64,000 bases of DNA, from the NCBI GenBank assembly GCA_009823395.1, contig CM020511.1:13479501-13543500 (forward strand), read 5' to 3'. Made by a program: the position numbers and the translations under genes. Position 1 is the first letter of the stretch; each line of letters opens with the position of its first letter. This DNA comes from Thamnaconus septentrionalis. Lineage: Eukaryota > Chordata > Actinopteri > Tetraodontiformes > Monacanthidae. Shown one piece after another: positions 1-13,523 of the stretch. The notes beneath the pieces are model-generated. The model made no database searches, was not told where the DNA came from, and worked only from the letters and a program-made list of their open reading frames with translations.

Positions 1-188
1 CAAGCGCTGCGCAGACCTTTTTGGCGTGCATATTTTAGGAAAACAAGCACTTTGGTGGGGACCACACACACAACAAGGTTACTGCACCCCAGTAAAGCCC
101 CATTACAACCTGACCTTTGAGTGGCCACCACACGTGCGCTCTGCTGTGGTTTTTTGCTCAACATCCCCGCTTGTTTGTGTCTCTGCAG

Positions 189-377
189 AGGGCTGCGAGG
201 TGGGCCAGTGGAGCGAATGGGGAGCCTGCACCAGGAGAAACAAAACCTGTGGCTATAAGTGGGGTCTGGAGACGCGGACACGGCACATTGTAAAGAAACC
301 ACCCAAGGACACGATACCATGTCCCACCATTGCCGAGTCCAGGATGTGCAAAATGGCCATGAGGCACTGCAGGAGAG
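189..377 (+). CDS. rspo2: R-spondin 2, thrombospondin type-1 (TSP1) domain exon
   Basis: Internal coding exon of a secreted R-spondin, which potentiates Wnt signalling by binding LGR4/5/6 and ZNRF3/RNF43; the TSP1 domain binds heparan sulphate. The exon is bounded by a ctctgcag acceptor and a gtaagg donor, phase 1 on both sides, and encodes about 63 residues. Visible features: the GCEVG start, the WSEW motif (W-x-x-W, a C-mannosylation site), the sequon NKT just before TCG, the LETRTR strand, CPTIAESR, and six cysteines ending in MRHCRRG. The wording GCEVG..WSEWG and KWGLETRTR matches RSPO2 rather than RSPO1, 3 or 4, from memory of the family. The furin-like exons must lie upstream of the window. 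An open frame runs through both splice sites but is intronic there. The alternative, another R-spondin paralogue, is unlikely. Confidence 0.94.
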
Positions 378-3300
378 GTAAGGATGTTATGCAGCCAACG
401 TGCGCGCCGTCAAAGAGTGTGTCACTCACTTCCGACCCCCGTCCACGTTCACGTTGCGCTGGTCTGTTCAATATTAAAGAAAACAGCCCACTTATCCCAC
501 AGGGTTGCTCCTTCCTCCCCTCAGAGTTCCACCTGTTTCATGTAACCCCTCGTGCCTCACGCTCAGCCTTGTTTTTACAGCGTCTGAGTTCTCGGGGTGC
601 GCGCCGGCGTTGCCGCGCATGAAATAGTATTTTTCCATGGCGGCCCTCGCTTGAGCCCAGCTTTTTTTTTTTTTTTTTTTTCTGAGGTATATTTTTCCTC
701 CCTCGTCGCCTCCCTCCCCAGTCTCCTTCCCTCTCCTCCTAGGAATCCTTCAAAGTACGAACGGCAGGTTTTCCTCAATGGCCGTCTCTGTTTCCTCCCG
801 TCAGCCTGACAGATATTTGCGGTGGCACACACAGCGTGCATGTCAGGCTGTTAAATGAGAAGTCGAATGTGGACCTTCTCTGTGAGTGAACACACTCGGG
901 CCTTTTTTTTTTTTTTTTTTTTTTAAGTAAACCATCTCTCTCCCAAGCGAGCCAAACACACCATTTGGGGGTGATGGCCCCAGTAAGCAGCGCTTTAAAA
1001 AATAAATGTCCTTGCCCTTAATGCAGCCTACTTTTACATGCCCCATAAACTTTGGATTAGGATAGGCCCAGTCTAAATATTTAATTCACCAAATAAGAAA
1101 GCGATTACCGTGGCAGGTAATCATTTAGGCTGACACAAAAGTGAAAACATTGTTTAACAGTTAAGAGTAAAATGTTCTGACCACCGCAAGTGTTTTGTCC
1201 ACTTTCTGGCTCAGTGTATGCAACAAGAGGGTCATTTGGAAAAGTGGTGAAAGAGTAAATAAACTTGGGGAAAATCATTACACTTCACTCTTCAGCCAGT
1301 TTGTCCCTTTTCCTGCGACGCCATGATGCATTTTGTTCCTAGATGGTGTTCCTGTTATTCAGCACCTCTTTGTGCCTGTCTGACCTATTCCGAGACACTT
1401 TATGACCTCCTTTTTTAATTAAAATCGGGGCATTTTTGCCCACGGTTACAGCCATTAATTGCCTCGAGCTCAAAGTAACTAATGGGGCGTTGTCGTGAAG
1501 TTTAAATGAGGCACGCAGCAGAGCCATTCCTCAGGCCTTTCAAAAACCGACTGCAGACTCCCCACGTCCACTTTAACCCTCGAGGCGCCGAGGCCGCGGC
1601 TGTTGCTGCGCTCTCAGTCCACTCAGTTACGTGTCCGCGGCCTCGACGACCGCGCGTAAAAGTGTCACAGCGTGCGCGCCGGCGGCCTCTCCAGGCTCAT
1701 GAAGTCGTTGTAGAGGCCCGTTTAATAAAGGTGAATTTCAGACTCGGGCATGTGTTGTTAATTCCCCACCGCTGGGCCGCTCGTGAAAAATACCCACTTG
1801 GAAAAAGCCAGTGAAACTGAACACTCCACTGTTCAAATAAATACAGAGCAAAAATATTAGCTGCTGAAGTGGAATGTGAGGAGATCCAGGGCTGTCGCAT
1901 GGAGCTCAGCTCTATGACATTGTAAAATAATCACTTCCCATGACTGATAATAAAGTGGGGTGCAATGGGAGGCCACCCAAAGCAATGTACAGAATCATGC
2001 AGTGGCTGGAGTTTGAGTTTATCGCGGAACACCCTAAACGCGTAAAGAGCTTTGCAGGTTGTATAGTCCTATTGGTGCTAAAAAAAAAAAGAAAAGAAAA
2101 AAAGGCGCAGCATGATAAGCTTTCACCCTGGACAGACCGCAGATCTAATTTGCAAAGGTAAAAATAACAAGCGCTTGATATTGACGACAATCCAGAAATC
2201 AACATTTCCATCTGCCACCTCCCTGGACACACAACACCAGTGTTCGGATAAGCATAGGATTATATAACTGCAGACCGTAAAGATGCTGTGGATTATTCAG
2301 AGACAGGCGAAGCAGTGTTTAGGTGCGCTATTTATGGAAATGCTTATCTGATCGCCCTGGCTTGCATTTCAACATATCTACGTATTTAAATTACACTGCA
2401 CGTCATTGTCAGATCCCTGTCTCCCAGCTTAGCCGAGTCGGAGCACAAGGACAAGGGGAATGATCTTCATCCCGTCCCCGTGTGTCCGCAAAGATCAAAC
2501 CTGGTCAGGGGACAAACAAATAGCAGAAGAAATAAATAAATCACAGACGTCAGGAGGAGGAGGAGGAGATGGGAATTGCCCACTTGATAGGATGTGAAAA
2601 CCGTGGCTAAAGCATTTTATACAAGGGGCCAGTATTCATTCACGCTGCAAGGTTTCTCAGCAGCTGTTTAACGGAAGACTAAATGCCATTCCACACCAAC
2701 GGAATGTGAGGAGATGATTGTCTGTGGCAGACAAAATATGTCAGTGTATCACAGACAATTCAAACATCAAACTGTCAGACTGGTTTTAAACAACGTTTTT
2801 TTCCCCCCCCCATCCTTCTTTCAAAAGCTGTAAGGAAATGAATAAACGTGATCTAAATTGTTTTAGAGGGCAAACACTGACAAGGACTGAGTCATCCAAC
2901 AAAAAGAATTTACTCATTTGCTCTTTATCACTATGCTGATTTTGGTAGAAATCAGACGTTTTTCATTGCTTGTTTTTCATGGGCAGAAAAAATTCAGGTC
3001 AGTGTGTTAGGTATGTATGCCAGCATAAAAAAAAATAACACAACATGTCTCCAAGGTGGAATCCATTTAGTAAATTCATATTTACGATTAAGATTGTCAC
3101 CATGTTTTCTACAAATATGTGCACATATGGACACGGCCACAGGCTGTAGACTGTCTGAGAATTAGAGAGAGATGGACAGGTGCTTAATTAAAATTATTTA
3201 AACCTTAACTGTATATAAAAATGAAGAAAACCTGAAATGGTTTCACCTGAAAAAGAGGAACATTGCTTCAGCAAGGAGGCTGCGATGGGCATCGTGGCCC

Positions 3301-6300
3301 AATTTGGTTCAGAGCGGAGACATGTTACGTTGAATATTGGAATTCATGTTTCAACATGATTCTTACTATTTCCATGACACAGTTTCCATCCTTGAAACTC
3401 CCCTGTCACCACAGCCTCAATCCACAAAGTGGTGAGTAGTAAATGGGTAAGATTTCAGTTAAGCGGGGGGGGAGACACACGTTTATTTATTTATTTATTT
3501 TCGAACATGAAGGTAAAGACGTTAAAACCTGATGTTAGTGCACGAGCAAAATGTTCTCCTTAGGAACTTTTTTTTCTGCCCAGCTGTTGATTGGTAAAAC
3601 ATATTTTTGTATTCTCTGTACGGTGATGCGGAGATACTAGAAATAAGAATGAGACTTTATTAATAGCTGTTTTGGCACAGCCAAACCCTAAACCCTACGC
3701 CCCCATGCCGCCCCCCACTCTCTTTCTGTCTTGGGATCTGTGGGGAGGAAGGGAGAAGAAAGGTGAGGAGAGCAATTCCGCCACACGCAGCACGTGGCTC
3801 TTTCATATTGATGCCATTAAGGAACTCCCTGCAGAGATTTCCCAGCAATGCCTGTCATCGGATTCACTGGTCCGCAAACAGAGACGTGACAATTCCTCTT
3901 CCTCCTCTTCTTTGGCTCCCCCAATGCCCCTTGTGGCCTATCAATCTATTAGTCCATTTCGCCATCCTTCTCTTTGGCTCAGCCACTCCGCTGTAGCCTT
4001 TGAACAAACAGCTGCTTCTGCGACGCCGGAGACTTTAGACCCTGTGTAAACAAGTTAAAATGTTAAAGCTCTCGAAAAGTCTCACTCTCAGCTTAATCCC
4101 TGATTTGAGATTCAAGGGAGAATGAAGTCCAACGCAAACAAGCCCCTGTAATGGGGTCTAATTTTCACCGTTCTCTGCAAATCAGCTTTCTGATTCTTTG
4201 ACGGCATGAAAACATTCAATGGTAGTGAGCGGGAGCAGCTTTGTGTAGAAAAGTAGATTATTTCTCGAGGTACATGGAGAACACGGAGTAGACAGACTGA
4301 GAGTTAACCCAGAGAAAATGGGTTAAAGGTTTTACAATATGAGTTTATGGAACTGTAAAAATTTCAAGTGACACAGGACTTTAGGACTTGATAACCGAAA
4401 AGTTTTAAGGGCTCAGTTTTCTGACACAATGCAGTTAACATACTCTCTTGCTTCTGTGCTTTTGTGAGTCACTCTGCTAACCTTGTAGAGGTAGAAAGAC
4501 GGATAACGGTAAAAAGCAGACAAAGGAAGAATGACAGGAAATAAAGAGTCTAATGATTACCTTGCCTATTGGATTATATACATGTACTTGGAAAGCAAGA
4601 GGCCTCTGTGGATCTATTGGTCTCCCTTGTGTAACCAGTTGCTGTTGGTCTCAACTAAGTCCAAGACCTCCAACTGATCAGTCATCAGAGTGCAGCAACC
4701 ACTAATGCTGTCTGTCATTACTTCTGTGTGCACTTTTGTTTATTCTGTAACTGGGATAACCACCTTCTGCGGCCACAGTGCCCGCTCAATTCCTTATGCC
4801 CTTCACTTGAAACCTTTGGTAAACAAGTTTGTTGCACGCTTTGCTGGCAGGATTGGTAGATAATCCCACCTAGATCCAGTTTATAGCCTCATCACTCCTC
4901 CACAGTGTGACATCTAAAGGTCCTGCGAGGTCTTTGTGTTTAAAACGATTGGAAGTGAGAGAGAGGCAGGCGCCGCTTTCATTTCCTCTCTAAGCAGTAG
5001 TGGAAAAGAACCAAAGTGAACTCAGATCTTACCCTGATCGACCAGATTCGCAAGCATTTGGTTTTAACTGGTGAGGATTAACGCCAGGCACTGTCTGAAG
5101 CCATTCTGGTTCTGTGGTGAATCCGCAGTTCTGTGGACCTTCTGTCCTCGCAGTCTGCGGGCCATCTGCTTTCAAAGTATCTGCTCCTGTAAACCGATGC
5201 AACAGCGGTTCGCTCAAATCCGCTTCGGGGGGGGAAGCTCAACCGCCTTGTCTGTCAGAAGGGGAATGCTCAAGACGGCAAAACAATTCCGGTTCCTGGC
5301 ATCTTAAAAGCGAGTGTTAAAAGAATGTGCATGCAACGCAGCAGGCGAAACACAAACAATTTTGGTCTTTATCCCTGGAATGACAATACTCACGGCCCTC
5401 GCTTCTGGGCCTTTTAGTTCTGCATTCAGGCACATCTGCGTCTGTGGTTGTTGTTTGGCTTGGAAACTAGACAGTCAAACACATTTTTGTATAGGTTTTT
5501 TGTCAGATGTAGACATCGGGCCAACAGGCACAGACTGTCTACTCGTAGCTAATTGATCGAGCATGTTCTTGTCTCAGCAGAGGTGTTCAGAGGCCAGCGG
5601 CAAATCGGGCACAACTGTACAGCCTACTGTGCCCTTAGAAATTCATTTTGAATCTTTGTTTCCTTTGAATCGAGATTCCAGTTTCCCAGTTTATGTCTCT
5701 GGGCGTAGTCAAGACCTGGTGGACAGATGATGGAGTCCCACTCTTATTTCTGTCACAATGGAATGACGGGTGATTAACGGCGATCTCTGGGCAGGGTAAT
5801 ATCACAGACAATCCGGATCAGTTTTTCCCGCCAGTGGGAGTGAAGGAGAGAGTGTTTTCCCAGGAAAGACAGAGGGTTCTAATTGCCAGCCACCGTGATT
5901 ATGTGTGCCTCACACGGCAGCCTGTTGTGACTTGGGGAGACACGGCTTAATCTTTATTTAATAAGGCTGCACCATAGGGGCTGACACAGTAGCCGGGAAG
6001 AGGCCCTTAGAAGTTTGCCATGCCTCCGCTGGATGGCCTGGCTTGGAACATGGGGGCCTCTGTTGGTGTCTTGTAGAAAACCCAACCACCAGCCGCCACA
6101 CTGGATGCCGTCATTCATTTATGTAATTAAGTCCTGCCAAAGTATGGTTGCGAAGAAACACTTGGTTGCAAGTTTTTTTTTCTTCTTCTGGTTGCAGTTT
6201 GACTCGGTCAAGGCAGCTTTGATGGCTTTGGTCTGTGTACTTGTAGTAAATCTGGGTAACGGAGAAGATACTACGACCTGTCGTCGACTTAACCGCCCTT

Positions 6301-6692
6301 TGCGGAATGCCGTTGCTGGCATGGTTTTCTCTTGTCCTTTTTTCCCTCTTACTATAGAGTTCCGTCTTGGTTCCCCTACATTTGCAAGTCTTTTCCGTTG
6401 ATGGCCTTCCATTGTTCTCCTTGTCTCCATGCTTATATTCGGTTGGGTTTATTAAAAAGGTTTTGAAACGTAGTATAGTATACTTTTCACAAGCGTTCAA
6501 CATACCATCCATCTTTCTTGTCCCTCAACCAGCTTTTAAATGTTTTTTTCTACCTCCCATTGTGTGATTTCAAATCTTCCATCTGAGGAAAAATGCCATT
6601 GGTGGTTGCTGAGCATTCTCTGTCTTGGATATGTACTGGGATGTATACCTTTTATACTGGGAGACAGAGAAGCTGTGTGTGCTGCGTTGTAT

Positions 6693-6728
6693 CTGTGTGT
6701 GTGTGTGCGTGTGTGTGTGTGGGGGGGG
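6693..6728. repeat. (TG)n microsatellite followed by a G run
   Basis: Alternating TG, interrupted once by a C, runs into eight consecutive G. It lies within the rspo2 intron. Confidence 0.9.
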
Positions 6729-9466
6729 TTCTCTGATTAACTTCCCACTAAGTGGCCCAGCTCTCTGACCAAAATAAATATGGCCGCTGTCATTTTGTCA
6801 GCAACTGTCTTCGGAGACCAATATTTGAAACACCCCGTGATCCTGCTGGCTTTTATATGGAGAATCCATCGTCATACCACAGGCATGAGCCATAAACATG
6901 TGGAGGCTTTTTTCAAAGACCGAGGGGGTGGAGGGATGGGAGGAGGGAGGCGGAAGAGGAGGGGTCAGTGGTGCTTACTGGGCTCAATACTCCACATTAT
7001 TGTCATCTGGTCTTTTCCAACCAGGAAGAAAGAGGAGGGGTGTGAGTCAAGTTTTTTTGTTTTTTTTTCCTTTTTCACACTCTGGCCCAGTTGTGTTGTG
7101 GTTGAACACAGGATTGCCTTGTGCTGAATGGTTGACACATTAGAAAATGCAGTTCTCTCATTTGCTTACCTCAGTCTTGAGCCGATACCGACTCAAAGTC
7201 TCGCCTCGCGAGCTGGAAAACTCGGGGAGCACGAGCCCGAAATCGTTCCACGTGCCAAAACGGGGCAAGCGCCGCGTCAGCTGCAGGCTTCCGCTTCTGC
7301 CTCTCCGCGGAGGAAATGAGCCATATGGGCTCGACATCAACAGCTCATCAAAAACAGACGTACACAAACAAACAAAGTGGCAGCGAGCGGGGTGGGCGGA
7401 GGAGAAAGGGAAAGATGGTGCACAGAAGCGGAATGTTTTCTTGTTCTGCTGCTCCACGAATGGCAGCGATTTCCACCTGCTGAGCAGCGTGAGGGCTCAT
7501 ATTGGCCGAGACATGACTGGGCTGTAAAACACACATTGTGTAGTGAGCATTCTCCCCATGGCTATGGCTAGCTACCCTTTCAGTTTTCACAAGAAACGGC
7601 GTTTAAAACGGGAAGATGTCCACTCGCTGACCGGGTTTGCGCGTGCAGGGAAACACCATTGAACGACCGCTTATGTGACGGCAGAGTTTTGTTTGTAACC
7701 CAGATTGAAACAGTGGAGAGAGGATTCCGCGGCAGACCTTCAATGGGTGGCCACAGTAAAAACCTGCAATGAAACGCCACTCGCCCTACTCTAGAGGCTT
7801 TCATTGGGGGTTGGATCAGGGAGTGCCTGTAATGATTCTGTTGTCGTTTTACAAGGTCTTTCATCTCCACAATTCAAGGAAAACATCAAATTTTGTTCTT
7901 TATCGTAAATTTATGGAATTGTGGAATTTATCAAATGCAGGCACAAAACAGCATCTGTTTCTCCTCAGCCAAGGCACTCAGGCTTGAAATGCCTTTATCG
8001 TTTTGACCCGACATTCGAGTCGGGCCTGGTGCCCGGATGTTGCACCTCAATGTTTACAGCACTTGGGATCGGCCTGATTGCTCTTTCTTCTGGACCCCAA
8101 AACTGTTGCCGATGCCAGCTTTCCTGCAGGCTCCAAAGCTTTCATGTCCAGTTCTTCCCCAGGCCGGGCAGCCGATGGTGCGCGCACGCTAACAGGGACA
8201 CGCACGCACGTTCAAGCAGGCGTTGTGAGACACGCCCTAATGGACGGGGGCAAACAATGAATCAGACCTCACATGCAGTGCGAGCCGCCGCATTAGCCCC
8301 ATTTTTCCCCCTTGTATCTCAACATCCCCTTTCGTTGGCTCGCGCTGACAATTTCCCACTCGTGCATAACTGTAGCACACGTCACGACGCAGTGAGAACG
8401 ATGACAGTCCCAGAGATTGCGTGCGTTCGCGTGGCTCACATTGTTCGAGGCGGCAGCTCTCTGTGGGCTTCTCCTCCACTGGTTGGGGAAAGAACAAAAC
8501 AAAACATCTGGCGAACAGTTGCACTGGCCCAGCTACCAGAAGCTCCTCTGCTCTCCTTCCTGCTGCTCTCTGCTCCTCTGTTAGGTCCCTTTTCCATCAG
8601 TTCAAGGTGTACCGAACAGACGCCTAACAGCCTTTAATTAGAGCTGCTGATTCAGAGAGTCTTCAGAGGGCCCTCGGACCCACTCACGTCCCTCAGAATG
8701 GACCCCGAGCATAGACGTGCAGACACAACAAAGCAGCAAGTATAGGCCTGCTGGGCCTGGACTGCCTGCATGTCTGGCTGTTTGTCTGTTTGTGTGTGTG
8801 TGTTGAGCTAACGGTGACAAATGCAGAAGGCGTGCAGTTTAACAGCACAGCCATTACCAGGGTAAGTAGAGGCCAGGGCCAACATACTGAGGTCGTCGAG
8901 CACAAACACGCACATTAGCATTAAAAGGCCAAACATAAAGGTGATGTCACAGGTTAGCAATTTAAAGCTAAACGGAGCAAATAGTGGTGGCACTTAAACA
9001 GCCATTGGAAATTTTCTCAACACATAAAACGCGAGCAGCAGCCACTTAAGGCATGAGGTCATCCGCGGCAATGAATGACCTATCTGCAACTGTCATGCAA
9101 CTGGTGTGGGGCCAGCCGTGAGGACCGCTGGTGTAAACGATCGACGTTTTATCTCCCCGGACTTGACTCGCCTCCAAAAACTTGGAGAGCTTCGCTACTG
9201 TTGTCTGCTGTGATCGCTGGTCTATTGAACTCTTCCATTTGTTCCTTAAAGGGTGGCAGGGGATATCCAGTGTGTGTTGTATGTAAAGCTTTAATGGAAA
9301 AGCTGCACCTTCAGCTCACTTAGTTTGTAAGTTCAGAGTACTTACAAAGTAAAACAAGTTATCAGTTATCTACATTCTTGTATGTGTATGCTTCATAGTG
9401 CTAATGATTGCTAACTCTCCTGAGTTTTTAGTGACTATTTTTTTTTAAATACATATATGTCATAAG

Positions 9467-9745
9467 ATGAATTCCTTCATTTTAGTGGTTGCAAATGAAC
9501 GGAAAATTCCAAAGGTGCCCTATTATGGAAATCAGTCCTCTGTAAAGTCACAGAAGACGGTGATCTTCCCTCCCAGGCTTGTGACAACAACACCAAGCAG
9601 GTGTTTGTCGCAGCTGTCTGGTTTTTGTCCCTTACCAGAAGTGTTTAAAGTACACCAAAGCACAAGTTTTAGGAGGAAGCTAAAGCCAAGCATTACTGCT
9701 GGGTGTAAACCAAGGGCTAACTATGATTTTCTACAGATCCATTGA
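9467..9745 (+). repeat. interspersed repeat copy 1 (unclassified)
   Basis: This segment matches the reverse complement of about 16700-16965. Both contain the string aggaagctaaa (copy 2: aggaagctaaaacc) followed by gcatta, then a conserved core around tgtaaac..agggcta. No terminal repeats or target duplications could be fixed, so the class is unknown. The open frame across it looks like repeat-derived noise. Confidence 0.6.
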
Positions 9746-10404
9746 GGTGTTATAGTCATTTAAGAATAGATTATGTGGAATGTCTGCACAGTTGTCCAGG
9801 ATGAAAGATGATGAAGAAGTGAAAATGAATATAATATGATACCTTTAGGTTTTGCTGCGATAAAGTGTGTTATCTAACGTGGCTGTTTTCTTTTTACAGA
9901 TATTCATTCAGACAGTGCGTTTGACCGCAAAAATGCTGCAAAGTGGTGCCCAGTTTTATTTAATTTTTACATCTTTTTCTTAATGAAAGGGGAGATGACC
10001 CAATTTCTCATTTTGGATGCCAAAATGGCCATGGCAGGTATTTTGCACGTCTGTAGTTGTCCCTCCAGTTCCTGCATATTAGGTTGCGCAGCTGAATGGC
10101 ACTGCACTAATCTTTTGACCGTCCTGTCAGGCATGAAATAACCCATTTTGTTACCTTGTCAAAGGACACGATACGTGTCTCTTTCAAGAAAAAAAAAAAA
10201 TAGAAAATAAACTGCAAGCGCTGAATCCCCTCACACAGCCCTCCCTGGTGGGTGGCAAAAGGTTGAGGACCGTGAGCCCCAACGGGCCTTGAGACATTTC
10301 TCTAAGATTAGCCGGGGCTTAAGTCCTCCCTTTGATTTGATTCCCAACTTTTTCTACCGCCGCCGCATCACTGACAGATGCTGCTGCCCGCTGGAGCGCG
10401 CGTG

Positions 10405-10407
<3 letters not shown>

Positions 10408-10462
<55 letters not shown>
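10408..10462. repeat. (CA)n microsatellite with a CG-alternating lead-in
   Basis: About 26 CA units follow a gcgcgcgtgcgcgcg stretch. Alternating purine-pyrimidine of this kind favours Z-DNA. It is intronic in rspo2. Confidence 0.95.
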
Positions 10463-10464
<2 letters not shown>

Positions 10465-10883
10465 GCGACCTGTCCTCTGCAAGGCGAGACCCTGAAATGA
10501 CCGTTGAAATTGCACTGTAATCATACACAGCTAAAAACAACAAGAAAATGTCTGCCATATGCACCAGAGCCCTGTGTTAGTGTTTCGGTGGGCTGAAGGT
10601 GGATTATTGACAGGAGTGGGCGGCGGGTGTCTGGTGCGGACGAGCCGACTGCCGGTGGCTCTCGTTGCCCGCGTCTGTGATCGGATCGGTCCGAGCCGCT
10701 CAGCTGTCAGTCTGCCAGCTGAGTGGCGACTGTTTGATGCAACGCAGGCCTAAGAGAGGATCAAGCCCTTCCTGAATTGGCTTTACCTTCCTCCCCAAGC
10801 AACGGGAGCCACGGGAACACATCAAACGCAGACCACCCCCCACCTTTCTTCCGCTGTGAACTAATGAACTATTTTTAACACTA

Positions 10884-10884
10884 A

Positions 10885-10919
<35 letters not shown>

Positions 10920-10920
10920 A
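10884..10920. repeat. (CA)n plus poly-A tract
   Basis: Seven CA units run into 23 consecutive A. Confidence 0.9.
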
Positions 10921-12029
10921 CCCACACGCAGCCGGTCGGATCATCCGAGGAGACGGGCTGAACAACAGCTAGACCTCCAAGAGTTAGCGGAACAATCAAG
11001 GCAAACAAAAGCTCCTGTCGCGTTTGATTCCCTGCATGCTGGTTATTGCATGGGTTGGGGGATTGTGGCCCTGATCCGGACGGCCCCTGTCTCTGTTTTT
11101 GTGTCTGAGCCCGTCTGACTTTGCTCGGCTCCTCGCTGGTTTTTCGGAGCGCGGGACAGTTGTGCGCCGATGTCCGAGCATATGAGGGATTTCCTCCCGG
11201 TGTTCCCCGCCGGTGGGGCGGCGGTGGCTGGGATAAGAAAACGGGCTTGTGCAGAAATGTGATACGCGGAGGGAGTCAGGTTTGACAATTTCCTCCTATA
11301 TCCCTTTTTCCTGTTTTCCCGTTCAGCCCCACATAGAGCAGGAGGATGCAGGACCAGGTGGAATTAGAGGACAAAAAAACCCGGCAAAAGCTCATGTTTA
11401 TAAATGCGCGTGCTAAAAGTCACTCCGGCACAGGCACGTGTTGATGGTGCATGCATAGCGCAGTGGGGGCTGGGGTATGTAGACTGTATGGATCACACAT
11501 GGTCACTTTGTTCTTCGATAATTTATCCAAAAAGCCCCGTCACTTTGTTTCTGTGCTTGTCCACTCAAACATCTTTTTAGCCTGCATCAAAGCAGTTTGC
11601 TGGTAAATATAATAAGAAAGCTCCGATTGATCAGTTAAACAAATGTTGTTTTTTTTACTTTCTGACCGAAGTAGACGCGAGTGTGTGTCTTATTTCAAGC
11701 GAAACTTGACAGAAAAACCTTTTTTTTCCTGTCAGAAATTTACCGCCACAGTATCAGCAGTAGCTACTCGGTTGATTAAACCTCGCTAGGAAATAAAGCA
11801 GGACGAAAAGGAAGAATGCAGAATCCGACGCAGAACCTTAACAGAACGGTTTGGCAGCGTTGCATACAGTATATACTGGTTTGTGTTTATGAAGAGTGGG
11901 TTTTTTTTGTTTTTTGTTTTTTTTTCTTTCATTTTGATACCGAGCCAGGAAAGGTTTTGAGGATTAGGACTCTCTGACGTTTGGCAAACGTAACGCTGTA
12001 ATGAGTCTGGCTGGGGTTCGATGTAGTAG

Positions 12030-12060
12030 AGAGCAGAGCAGAGCAGAGCAGAGCAGAGCG
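12030..12060. repeat. GAGCA pentanucleotide microsatellite
   Basis: Five to six tandem units of gagca/agcag lie in the rspo2 intron. Confidence 0.9.
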
Positions 12061-13476
12061 GCCCACGTACTGATAGTATCCAGGACGAGCTTCCATTCGG
12101 AGCGGCAGCACACAGTGGACATTCAAGTATAAACAGAGTTTCTTTTTAAGAGTGGGTTTAGTGAACTCAATCAACTACACTTATCCCCATCTATATGCCG
12201 TCACACACCAAGAAAAGAGCCCATTATAGGAGGCATGTACATCCAACGCCCACGCTCTCCTCCTGCCTTTTTGTGGACTCGCTAGCTGCTGAGCTTTAGG
12301 CGTAGATTTACATTTGGCCCTTAAAAAGAAAAATGCTCTCACAAACAACAATTTGTAGAACAGCACCATTATGAGAGCCCCTTTCCTCCAGGATTTATGG
12401 GGAGGCTTTTGAATGTTCCCACCTATAGATTGAAAAGTGTTTAGATTTTTATATGGTTAGCGCAAACCTGCCTGCTTCATGCGAAGGCCCGTTAATAAAA
12501 GGCAAAAGTGTGTCAGAGTTTCAATGAACTCCAACCGCCAGCTTTTGCCTCCACGGCATCACTGGAGATAACTAACTGAACAGCGCGGACTGCTTAAGCA
12601 CAGCATGTAAATTTACATGACAGTTACATCGGCTTATCTGGAAATCAGCTTGTTATCTGAAATGGGATAGAAAAAAACTTGGCCGCGCAGCGTCCCGTGC
12701 CTGCTTAGCCGATTTCATCAGCTCACGCAACACACTTATCAGAAGCCGAGATGAGCGGCCTATCATAACTCTCGCAGACACTTCCTGCTTCGCTGTCACA
12801 GCTTGTGGGAATTATACGCCGGATCAAAGACGGGGGAATCAAAGTGAAGCGCTTTGGTCATTTTCTATCCCTCAAGTAACGACAAACAGTGTTCACATGT
12901 GTGGCAGTTCCCCCAGTGAGATAGATCAATTTTCAGTATGCCGGTGTGCACGGCCGTGGTGTCCCTACAGGCTTCCTAAACTTTGGATCTGTGGTCGGAG
13001 GCAAAACCGCTCCCTCGCCTGCAGCCATCTTCAGCCCGGTGCGCCTCGCCCCCGTGTGCGCGACAAATGCAAAAACAAACAGACCCACACCAGCGACGAG
13101 CCCTCAGGAGCTCCCTTTGATAAGTGCCGGCCTTTATATTTTTCTCATCAGAAATGAAACATAACATTAAGCCATTCATTAAAGTCAACTCAAGCTAATT
13201 ATCCCTCATTTACCCCCGAGTGCCCATGGGGCAGGAGAGCCCCATATACTTAGGCCCAGATGTGTCGATGAGTCAGTCGGGAGATAGCAGACCGCAGAGG
13301 AGGCTGCTGCTCACTTCTCTCCAAGTCCTGCGGTTTTCAGTGCGCATCAGACCCGGTGGTACAGGCTGCGATGCCAGTCCACGGCCTGGCTGCTCATCAC
13401 ACCGCAGCCTCAAGCCCCTCAAATGCAACTTTCATATGGAAAAGTAAAGCATGCATGCACCTTACTTCAACTTTTT

Positions 13477-13479
<3 letters not shown>

Positions 13480-13517
<38 letters not shown>

Positions 13518-13523
13518 GTCTCT
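13480..13523. repeat. (TC)n microsatellite
   Basis: A poly-T start is followed by about 15 TC units with minor interruptions. Confidence 0.9.

Noticed and set aside
26..622. Single 198-codon open frame spanning the start of the window
   Set aside because: Only 189-377 is coding (rspo2 TSP1 exon). The rest reads through clear acceptor and donor sites into intron.
7921..8637. 238-codon plus-strand open frame in the rspo2 intron
   Set aside because: No recognisable domain, composition like surrounding intron, other open frames overlap it on both strands, no splice context.
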